NCBI RefSeq assembly: GCF_022347765.1
Contig: NZ_JAKRFZ010000012.1
Coordinates: 62,001-126,000, forward strand
DNA: 64,000 nucleotides
Direction of reading: 5' to 3'
Source: Pseudoalteromonas sp. OOF1S-7
GTDB lineage: Bacteria > Pseudomonadota > Gammaproteobacteria > Enterobacterales > Alteromonadaceae
In this document: positions 57,163-64,000 of the stretch, piece after piece
How positions within the stretch are numbered: position 1 is the stretch's first letter
How the letters are laid out: the number at the start of each line of letters is the position of its first letter
Notes under the pieces: generated by a model
Told to the model about the DNA's origin: nothing
Seen by the model: the letters and a program-made list of their open reading frames with translations, nothing else
Databases searched by the model: none
Position numbers and translations under genes: made by a program

Positions 57163-58626
57163 TTACTTCAGCTCTACCTTCACCTCTATCCACGCATCGG
57201 GTGCACCAATCGTCCCGCCTTTGCGGACTGGCGTGATAGTAAACCCACCCCAGTGATCGGTATAGCTCTGGCCAATGACAAGCTCGGAGTCGGTCTGATC
57301 ATCTCCCCACCAGCCAGGCGTTTTGGAACCGGGGGTCATATCCAGCAGATACGAGGTGGTTTTCCAGAATCGCTCATCGGTTTCATTCTCAAAGTAGCCT
57401 TGCAAATTGACCAGCACGCCACTTTGTGTACCGGTGTAGCGATCATGCGACGTGCGATATTCCAGCCAGTAGGTATATTTTCCGTTGCCGGATTTCAAAC
57501 GCAGGCCTATGTAACCCTGGTTATTGGCACCCTGATCAAAGGCATAAATTCGGTAGGTACCCGAGGCGTTAATCACCGGGACCTCACTGTCGGTCAGCCA
57601 GCCAAAATAGCTTTTATACAACAGGTTATAGGCTTGTAAGGAGTGGGCGCCCATCCCCATCATGCTGTACACATTGCCATAGTTCAGACTTTCTTTATCA
57701 TAGTCCCCGACACCGATGACCTTGCCTGGCCCGGCTTCCAGTGCCTTGGCATGACGCAGCCCCAGCGCGTGCCCGAGTTCATGGGCAACCACACCTGTGG
57801 TGTGGTGGTAAAGCGTAATGCTCGGTGGCGCAGCGCTGGAATTGTAGTTCCCTACCTGGGGAGCCACCATCATCACAACCTGGGCGTTACCTGGGGCATC
57901 CGGGTCAACACCCAGTGCTTTAATTTTGCTCTTCCACAGTGCCGTCCAGCCGTGAAAGTCGTTGTCGTAGGTACTTTTTGGCTGGTTGATATTAATGATC
58001 GGCGTGCGGGTGTCGTAGGTCACGTTAAACCGCCCATAAGACTGCTGATCGTAATAAGTGGTGACGCCTTGTAAGTCACTTTCCATGGTTGGCCATTGCA
58101 GTGGCGTATCGCTGAACTGAAAGCGATAGACCTGAATATTGACGTGATCATAGGGGTAACCGTCGTTGCCGCCCGGGGGCTCTGTTGGTGGCTCCGTGGT
58201 ATCTGTGGTTCGACAAGTGGTGGCGCCGAGATCCACCACAATAGAGCTGCCACTGTGGTTGCCATCCAGCGTGATGTACCCCCAATACGAAGCGGGGCGA
58301 CTCAGTACTATACACTCGGCATTGCCAGGTCTGCGGGAGCTGGGATCACTGCCATCCAGTTTTGGCCAGCCGCCACTTCGGGCATACAGGCTCAAATCGC
58401 CGGTGCCGTAGCCTGTGCTGATGGCAACGTTGTCATAATCGTCGATATTCGCCACGCTTAGATAAGTGCGCGAGCCTGCCGCCAGGCAAACTGTTTCGCC
58501 ATTTTGCAATGTCCTGCCGGTAAATGGGGCTGAAGTAGCGCATTTATCCTCCAGCTGGGCCGCGAGGGCTGGCCCATTGAGTAAAACAAGCAGTGACATG
58601 CACCACGTATGTTTAACCAGATTCAT
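57163..58626 (-). CDS. Secreted metzincin-like zinc metalloprotease
   Basis: The 487-residue protein has a signal peptide (ending near PALAAQ). A PPC-like beta domain spans about 27-140, and a Thr/Pro/Gly linker follows (TTEPPTEPPGGND). The peptidase domain has the extended zinc motif HELGHALGLRH at residues 282-292, with a Met-turn-like YSMMGMG at about 320-326. Family assignment within metzincins (M6, M12 or a related group) is uncertain. Cys pairs in the N-terminal part suggest an extracellular protein. AAAGGA lies 7 bases before the ATG. Presumably secreted to digest external protein. Confidence 0.85.
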   Translation of the reverse strand: MNLVKHTWCMSLLVLLNGPALAAQLEDKCATSAPFTGRTLQNGETVCLAAGSRTYLSVANIDDYDNVAISTGYGTGDLSLYARSGGWPKLDGSDPSSRRPGNAECIVLSRPASYWGYITLDGNHSGSSIVVDLGATTCRTTDTTEPPTEPPGGNDGYPYDHVNIQVYRFQFSDTPLQWPTMESDLQGVTTYYDQQSYGRFNVTYDTRTPIININQPKSTYDNDFHGWTALWKSKIKALGVDPDAPGNAQVVMMVAPQVGNYNSSAAPPSITLYHHTTGVVAHELGHALGLRHAKALEAGPGKVIGVGDYDKESLNYGNVYSMMGMGAHSLQAYNLLYKSYFGWLTDSEVPVINASGTYRIYAFDQGANNQGYIGLRLKSGNGKYTYWLEYRTSHDRYTGTQSGVLVNLQGYFENETDERFWKTTSYLLDMTPGSKTPGWWGDDQTDSELVIGQSYTDHWGGFTITPVRKGGTIGAPDAWIEVKVELK

Positions 58627-58941
58627 TATTGTTTCCTTTACAGTTGTATGAGCCGCATTTTTTGCGGTGAGTGTTGATCCGGAAGTATTGTTCGCAAGTT
58701 AAAAGTGAAATAAAAACAAATGACTACTTCATTCTTGAGCTACGAGGTTAGCATCCGAATCACTGACTTCTGTATATAAAATAAGCAGAAGCAATTTCAA
58801 TATATTATATTTTATACAATATTCAAGTGGTGGTTGAGAATTTATATGGGCCGGCTTGTTGCTAAAAAAATTAAAAAAACACTTTACCTCAACTTTACTT
58901 AAGGTTTTATCTTGGCTGCACATTAAAAAAGGAGTCAGATT

Positions 58942-59022
58942 ATGCAAACGTTCACGCTTACCAGTCGATCTTTTTCCGCGCAGTTGCTGCGTATGTTTAA
59001 TGCCACAATGCAGAATAAATAA
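58942..59022 (+). CDS. Possible 26-residue ORF upstream of the VOC gene
   Basis: ATG at 58942 has AAAGGAG 7 bases upstream. It encodes MQTFTLTSRSFSAQLLRMFN and six more residues, ending at a TAA that overlaps the ribosome site (AAGGAGG) of the VOC gene. This coupling suggests a translated leader or small protein. No homology is recognised. Confidence 0.5.
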   Translation: MQTFTLTSRSFSAQLLRMFNATMQNK

Positions 59023-59033
59023 GGAGGTGTTCT

Positions 59034-59447
59034 ATGTATCTGGAACATGTAAATTTAGTCGTTGACGACATCGAACAGGTGCTTAATTTTTACCGCGCTG
59101 CTTTTCCACACTGGCGTGTGCGCAGTGAGGGGAGCGGAAGCTGGCACGGCAAGCCCAGAAGCTGGTTACATTTTGGTGATGATTTTCACTATATTGCCTT
59201 TAGTGATCATGGCGAGGGCAACAACCGTGAGCTCAAGGGTTTTTCGGTGGGGCTGGCGCACTTTGCCTACGTGGTACAGTCGGTTGATGCGGTCATTACG
59301 CGGCTAAATAAGGCTGGATATCCGGTCGATAAAGACGGCTCGCTGCATCCGCACCGGAAGAATGTTTACTTTGTTGACCCTGCCGGATTTGAAGTGGAAT
59401 TTGTGGAATATCTGAGTGATATACCCGTCGAACGAAATAGCGATTAA
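59034..59447 (+). CDS. VOC (glyoxalase/bleomycin resistance) family protein
   Basis: The 137-residue protein has the VOC double beta-alpha-beta-beta-beta pattern: MYLEHVNLVVDDIEQVLNFYRAAFPHW at the start, WLHFGDDFHYIAFSD in the first half, LAHFAYVVQSVDAVITRLNKAGY and NVYFVDPAGFEVEFVEYL in the second. Metal ligands could be His5, His77 or so in LAHFAYVV and Glu in EVEFVEY. Members detoxify or break down small molecules, so the substrate is unknown. AAGGAGG lies 7 bases before the ATG. Confidence 0.85.
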   Translation: MYLEHVNLVVDDIEQVLNFYRAAFPHWRVRSEGSGSWHGKPRSWLHFGDDFHYIAFSDHGEGNNRELKGFSVGLAHFAYVVQSVDAVITRLNKAGYPVDKDGSLHPHRKNVYFVDPAGFEVEFVEYLSDIPVERNSD

Positions 59448-59531
59448 ATAAACAACAAATCGGTACGAGACTTTACAAAAAATTTACTTTATCATCGGTA
59501 GCCAGAAAGGGTTCTAACAGAGGCTGCCGGG

Positions 59532-60905
59532 ATGGCGACGGTCAACATCATTCCCAAACCAGATTGGGTACTTAATCATCAGCATCAGCAGTTGCAAAGC
59601 AGTCAGCGGGTGATCTCGCTGGACGATAAACAGTATGCACTGCTGAAGCTGCTCATGACGCATACCAGCCAGGATGTGACAAAAGAACAGATCTTTACGA
59701 CTTTGTGGCCGGGCAGGGTCGTGAGTGAAGACGCCATTTATGTCACCGTAAACGGCTTGCGCAAGTTATTGGGTGACAGTGTCAAGCAACCCAGATACAT
59801 CAAAACGGTTTGTGGTGTTGGTTATCGCTGGGTGGGTCCGCATATCGGTGATGATAAGCCGGAGCTCTCGGGTTATTTGGTGTTCCTGGCGGCTGTATTT
59901 TTATTGGCAACGGTGCTGCTGGGCAGTCAGCTTAATGTGTCTTCGGCACCCGAACCGATGACGCCCTTGCAGGCCGAAAACTTCAAAAAAGCGCGCTACA
60001 TACTTAATAACGACCCCAGTGCCATTGACCAGAGTATCACGCTGTTACAACAGCTGACGTTAACCCGCTCAGATCTGACAGAGCCACAAGTCTGGCTGGC
60101 TGACGCCTATTTACGTCAGCTACTGGACAATCCTCAGCGTAATGCCCGCAACCGCAACCGTGCTTACGCGCTGCTCACGTCGGTGTTAGCCAGAATACCG
60201 CAGCATGCCAAGGCAAATTTGCTGATGGCACACCTGATCATGCTCATCGACTTTGACCCAGTGGCTGCCGGGCGTTTCTTCAGGGCGGCGCTACCGAGTC
60301 CGCAGGGACATCATTGGTATGGTCAGTACTTGCTGGCGCGGGGCGATTTTCAGGGGGCGCTGGAACACATTGAGCAGTATCGCCTGTTAGAGCCAAGTGG
60401 TTATTCCAGCGAGAGTGTTGCCTGGATATATACCATGAGCCAGCGGCATGAGGCCGCGCTGGATGTTCTGCTCAAATTGCAGCCAGATAGCAGCAGTAAC
60501 CGCTTTTATCATATTTGTTTGCGCACAGTGTACGAGCAGCTGGGCGAGTATGATAAGGCATTTGCCGAGATGAAGTGGGTAATGCAAGACGCCGGGTACA
60601 GTCCACAATTGATGGCGCAGGCTGAGTTTGCTTTTGCCCGTGATGGTTTATCCGGCGTCTATCGCTGGCTGCTGCATGAAGATCCGCTGCGGGCTGAGAT
60701 TGGCCATTATACGCCGCCTATGTCACTGGCGCGGTATGCAGTGATGGCTGGTGAGCCCGAGGTTGCGGTAACCTATCTGGAGCAGGCCTTTGAGGCACGC
60801 CAGCATGCTGTACTGTGGGCAGCGGTGGACCCTGTTTTTACACCTTTGCATGGGTACCCGCCGTATCTGGCCTTGGTACAGAGACTAAATGTGTCCGGTC
60901 GGTAA
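59532..60905 (+). CDS. CadC/ToxR-like membrane regulator with TPR-like domain
   Basis: The 457-residue protein has an OmpR/PhoB-type winged helix at residues 1-105 (SLDDKQYALLKLLMTHTSQDVTKEQIFTTLWPGRVVSEDAIYVTVNGLRKLLGDSVKQPRYIKTVCGVGYRWVG). One membrane segment follows (about 117-135), then a C-terminal region of helical repeats resembling TPRs (ALLTSVLARIPQHAKANLLMAHLIM, LEHIEQYRLLEPSGY, LEQAFEARQHAVLWA). Such one-component regulators sense signals outside and bind DNA inside. Target genes may include the next peptidase gene, about 160 bases downstream; inferred only. Confidence 0.88.
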   Translation: MATVNIIPKPDWVLNHQHQQLQSSQRVISLDDKQYALLKLLMTHTSQDVTKEQIFTTLWPGRVVSEDAIYVTVNGLRKLLGDSVKQPRYIKTVCGVGYRWVGPHIGDDKPELSGYLVFLAAVFLLATVLLGSQLNVSSAPEPMTPLQAENFKKARYILNNDPSAIDQSITLLQQLTLTRSDLTEPQVWLADAYLRQLLDNPQRNARNRNRAYALLTSVLARIPQHAKANLLMAHLIMLIDFDPVAAGRFFRAALPSPQGHHWYGQYLLARGDFQGALEHIEQYRLLEPSGYSSESVAWIYTMSQRHEAALDVLLKLQPDSSSNRFYHICLRTVYEQLGEYDKAFAEMKWVMQDAGYSPQLMAQAEFAFARDGLSGVYRWLLHEDPLRAEIGHYTPPMSLARYAVMAGEPEVAVTYLEQAFEARQHAVLWAAVDPVFTPLHGYPPYLALVQRLNVSGR

Positions 60906-61063
60906 TATGCCCGGCTCCCGAGCGTCCGCGGACTGTCCGTTGTCCGTCCGGAATGGACTTGGATTTTGTTATCCTTATGATTTTTAATGGTTTATTTTTT
61001 GGCATGTAATCTGCAAATAATAAAGAGTGCAAAACGAAAACCATAAAGCAAAAGGATACCGAT

Positions 61064-62494
61064 ATGTTTAATGCCACCAAGATCATGGCTGCTCAGGCAC
61101 CCAAACAGCAAAGTAAGCGCTTAACCGACTGGTTCAGCCGTCAGCTGCGTTATTCACTGACAGGGGCGTTGCTGCTTCTGACTGGTGCTCAGGCAGTACA
61201 GGCCCGGGACACCTTAGGTCACTTCTCTGAGCTGCACAGTGCAGAAGCAATTCAGGCTGACATCAATCAGTGGGTTCACTGGGTGCACGCCACACACCCG
61301 GATCTCACTCACAGCATAGAGAATGTCGATGCCTTCTATGCCCGGATTGACGCACTGCGTGACACACTGAATGAAGCGATGACTGGTGAGCAGGTGTGGC
61401 GTGAGTTTGCCAGCCTCAACGCCATCATGGCGGACGGACACCTGAGTATTGGCGATGGTACCAATGCGCAATGGCGACAATGGATAGCGCAGGGCGTTGA
61501 GCTATTTCCCTTTGAAGTGGCCTTGAGTGAGCAGGGGCTCCAGGTGGTGGGTGAGCTCGGTGGCGGGTCGTCGGAACATGATGGCAAATATATTACTCAG
61601 ATCAATGGTGTGCCCACAGCAGAGGTTATCGCGGCCTTGTTGCAGCGAATTGAAGGTGATAATGATGCCTTTCGCAGCGCCTTGCTGGCCCGCCGCTTCG
61701 CTATGACCTATCGGCTGATGTACGGCGCTACAGACGCATTTACGGTGACGCTCGACAAGGGCCAGACGGTGCAGGTTGCAGCGCTTAACAAGGCACCCAA
61801 AAGTATCAAACAACGCACTTTCGATGAAAACTTTAACCTCAAACTGCTCGACAATCAGCAGGCTCTGTTAACTATCAAACAGTTTGGCTGGAATGAACCT
61901 GATGCGTATTTTCAGTTTATGGCTGAAACATTTGAGCGACTGAACAAAGCGCGAATTCAGCACCTGATGATAGATATTTCTGACAATACCGGTGGAGATG
62001 ACGTTTACTGGAAGCGGGGAATCTTGAAATACATTGCGACTAAGCCTTATCGCCATGGCTCGACTTATCAGGTGCGAATTTTGGAAAAATATCGCGATCC
62101 AGGTGAGGTGATTGGTTCAGTGCTGTCAGGCGAACTGACCAAAGTAACTCAGCCCGACACTTCGCCTGGCTCGCTGTTTAAAGGCAAAGTGAGTGTCCTG
62201 ACCGGTCCACTGACTTACTCATCGTCGGTGCTGTTTGCAAACACCATTCAGGACTATGGGCTTGCAACTCTGGTGGGCACGCCAACTGGTGGGCGTAGCT
62301 CACAAAGTGGCGGGATCCAGTTTCTCACCCTGAAGCACACTGGCATACGCGCCGTTGCACCCCGTTTTATTCTCGATCGCCCGTCTGGCACGCAGCAAAT
62401 GACGCCAGTGCAGCCGGATATTGTGATCGCGCCGCAAGGCCTGAGTAAGGAGGCATTTATCGCCAAAGCGATGAGTGCATCCCGCTCGCTTTAA
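61064..62494 (+). CDS. Secreted S41-family serine peptidase
   Basis: The 476-residue protein has a signal peptide (hydrophobic YSLTGALLLLTGAQAVQA after a basic region). The S41 fold is seen in ALLTIKQFGWNEPDAYFQFMAETF, IQHLMIDISDNTGGDDV and VSVLTGPLTYSSSVLFANTIQDYG, where one of the Ser residues is the nucleophile, then TLVGTPTGGRSSQSG. A PDZ-like part is not obvious. The N-terminal helical region contains MADGHLSIGDG. Family members are tail-specific or tricorn-like proteases; this one is probably periplasmic or exported. AAAGGA lies 7 bases before the ATG. A strong terminator follows. Confidence 0.88.
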   Translation: MFNATKIMAAQAPKQQSKRLTDWFSRQLRYSLTGALLLLTGAQAVQARDTLGHFSELHSAEAIQADINQWVHWVHATHPDLTHSIENVDAFYARIDALRDTLNEAMTGEQVWREFASLNAIMADGHLSIGDGTNAQWRQWIAQGVELFPFEVALSEQGLQVVGELGGGSSEHDGKYITQINGVPTAEVIAALLQRIEGDNDAFRSALLARRFAMTYRLMYGATDAFTVTLDKGQTVQVAALNKAPKSIKQRTFDENFNLKLLDNQQALLTIKQFGWNEPDAYFQFMAETFERLNKARIQHLMIDISDNTGGDDVYWKRGILKYIATKPYRHGSTYQVRILEKYRDPGEVIGSVLSGELTKVTQPDTSPGSLFKGKVSVLTGPLTYSSSVLFANTIQDYGLATLVGTPTGGRSSQSGGIQFLTLKHTGIRAVAPRFILDRPSGTQQMTPVQPDIVIAPQGLSKEAFIAKAMSASRSL

Positions 62495-62529
62495 AATAGG
62501 GTTATCCCGCCATTAATGACTCCCTGCTT

Positions 62530-62554
62530 ATGCGGCCAAAGCGCCGCATTTTTT
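62530..62554 (+). terminator. Rho-independent terminator
   Basis: ATGCGGC pairs with GCCGCAT around CAAAGC and is followed by six or so Ts, 36 bases after the S41 peptidase stop. Confidence 0.88.
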
Positions 62555-62711
62555 GATCTCCGAGTCTGATACTCGATGCTTTAATTATTGATTGCACAAT
62601 CTTGGCTGATGATATGATGGAAATAGTAAAAACGACTAAATAAAGTTTGACCTAAACTTAACTTGAGGAATTAGTCTGGTCACAATAAAAATAACGATAC
62701 TAGGGAAAAAT

Positions 62712-63941
62712 ATGAATATCAGTAGTTTACCAATGCAGTTGTCGCGATTTACGCCCTTGGTCTGGGTGATGCTGATCGGCAATTTCTTTGTCCGCGCCAG
62801 TTACTACATGGTGTGGCCGTTTCTGGCTGTGATGCTGTATGAAAATTATGGTTTGAGTGCCACAGAGGTCGGGCTGTTGTTAACCGGCTCAGCCACACTG
62901 GCGGTGTTTCTGGGGTTTTATACTGGTAATCTGGCGGATCGATTCGGTCGTACAAAAATGCTCTATGTTGCAGTGCTGGTTGGAGTGGTGTCCTTTGCTT
63001 TGCTGGCGCTGGCCAATTCGTTGTGGCTGTTTGCCGTCGCTGTGTTTCTGGCGTGTATGCCACGTACGTTATGGGAGGCACCCAGTAAAGCTTTGCTGAC
63101 AGAGGAGCTGGCTAACCCCAAAGACAGAGAGCTGGCGCTGCACCTATTGTATTTTCTGGTCAATGTGGGTGCCGCGTTGGGTCCGCTTTATGGCCTGTGG
63201 GCGGGCCTCAATGGCGAGCAATTCAGTTTTATCTACACTGCTGTGTCTTACCTGGGGTTGCTGGTGGCTTTGGTGTATTTCCGGCCTCAGGGTGGGATAG
63301 CGGCGCAGACTACTCAGTCTGCTCCTAAATTCTCTCAGTGGCTGAAAATACTCAATAAAGACAATACCTTCTTGGTGGTGTTAGTCGCAACGACGCTGGT
63401 GTACTTTGTTTATGCACAGTGTGATACCAGCCTGGTGCAATATCTGACCCGCGCTGACGTCCACGAGCTTGCCTGGTTGATCTCGGCGATGATCATTACC
63501 AATTCTTCCGTGATCATTGTCTGCCAGTTTCCGCTGTTGCACCTGATGCGCAACTGGCGCATCGAGCACAGGCTGTATCTGGGTGGCGCGATTCTGGTGG
63601 TTTCGCAAGTGATGATGGCCTTGAATGATGTGCACAATACCTGGGGCTGGATAACGGCGATGATTGTGCTGAGCCTGAGCGAAGCCATTATGTTCAGCAA
63701 TATTAATGTGTATGTTGACCGACTGGCGCCTGATAACCTGAAGGCCAGCTACTTTGGCGCGGCAGGCTTGTGTTCATTAGGCTATGCGTTTGCGCCTATT
63801 CTTGGCGGCCTGGTGCTGGATCTGTCGAGCGGGATCATGTTATTTGTGCTGACAACGCTCACCTCCTTTGCGGCCCTGGCGTTTTACAAAGTGGCTGAAC
63901 TTAAGCTAAAAGATACTCCTCGAACCGTGTCTGAGGTGTAA
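62712..63941 (+). CDS. MFS transporter
   Basis: The 409-residue protein has twelve predicted membrane segments. The MFS motif A is seen between segments 2 and 3 as GNLADRFGRTKML. The N-terminal half contains VWVMLIGNFFVRASYYMVWPFLAVML and the C-terminal half SSVIIVCQFPLLHLMRNWRIEHRLYLG. The layout resembles MdtH/YdeE-type drug or metabolite exporters, but substrate cannot be stated. AGGGA lies 5 bases before the ATG. Single gene, about 200 bases after the peptidase gene. Confidence 0.88.
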   Translation: MNISSLPMQLSRFTPLVWVMLIGNFFVRASYYMVWPFLAVMLYENYGLSATEVGLLLTGSATLAVFLGFYTGNLADRFGRTKMLYVAVLVGVVSFALLALANSLWLFAVAVFLACMPRTLWEAPSKALLTEELANPKDRELALHLLYFLVNVGAALGPLYGLWAGLNGEQFSFIYTAVSYLGLLVALVYFRPQGGIAAQTTQSAPKFSQWLKILNKDNTFLVVLVATTLVYFVYAQCDTSLVQYLTRADVHELAWLISAMIITNSSVIIVCQFPLLHLMRNWRIEHRLYLGGAILVVSQVMMALNDVHNTWGWITAMIVLSLSEAIMFSNINVYVDRLAPDNLKASYFGAAGLCSLGYAFAPILGGLVLDLSSGIMLFVLTTLTSFAALAFYKVAELKLKDTPRTVSEV

Positions 63942-64000
63942 CAGCTCAGAGCGGCTGCAATATGTGGTTGCTCTGTTTATTGCCTGCTGTTTGGTTGTTA

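Overview
The window looks like chromosomal DNA from a marine gammaproteobacterium, most likely Pseudoalteromonas or a close relative. This is inferred from gene content and protein style: secreted proteases with chitin- or cellulose-binding modules, a sigma-54-controlled MacAB-like exporter, and many c-di-GMP and secreted proteins. No rRNA or tRNA gene is visible to confirm it.

Left part (1-33.2 kb): a mosaic of ordinary and accessory genes. It begins with the N-terminal part of a secreted CBM2/PKD protein. Next come a SIMPL-domain protein, an isolated phage-type tail sheath gene, a methyltransferase, a two-gene secreted lipase-like operon, and a five-gene exporter/two-component operon (MacA-like adaptor, ATPase, double-FtsX permease, NtrC-type regulator, histidine kinase). 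The exporter operon is preceded by a sigma-54 promoter and paired dyads that could be regulator sites. A trypsin-like protease with a chitin-binding tail, cytochrome b561, an EAL protein, glutathionyl-hydroquinone reductase, pirin, a lone ParB-like protein, a lipoprotein, DoxX, a LysR remnant, a GGDEF protein, a secreted LNS2/HAD protein and three small genes follow.

Central part (33.2-54.9 kb): a large type I-E CRISPR-Cas locus. Array 1 (61 repeats, 60 spacers) and array 2 (77 repeats, 76 spacers) lie in the same orientation, each with a matching AT-rich leader on its left. Between them are a small winged-helix-like gene, a membrane protein, a WYL regulator, and the cas genes in the order cas3, cse1-cse2 (fused), cas7e, cas5e, cas6e, cas1, cas2. 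A terminator-like hairpin separates cas6e from cas1. Two previously unlabelled ~40-codon membrane-peptide ORFs sit directly before cas3 and directly before cse1. Each is preceded by a strong hairpin followed at once by a solitary CRISPR-repeat-like hairpin. The two peptides resemble each other. This arrangement resembles CreTA-type modules (a toxin plus a CRISPR-like RNA antitoxin that guards the cas genes) and is the best candidate for an undescribed system here. Function is inference only. The distal ends of both arrays run into a ~133-bp element carrying truncated CRISPR repeats, once after array 1 and seven times in tandem after array 2.

Right part (54.9-64 kb): an M13 lipoprotein peptidase, a secreted metzincin-like protease, a VOC protein preceded by a possible 26-codon ORF, a CadC-like regulator with TPR-like C-terminus, a secreted S41 peptidase and an MFS transporter.
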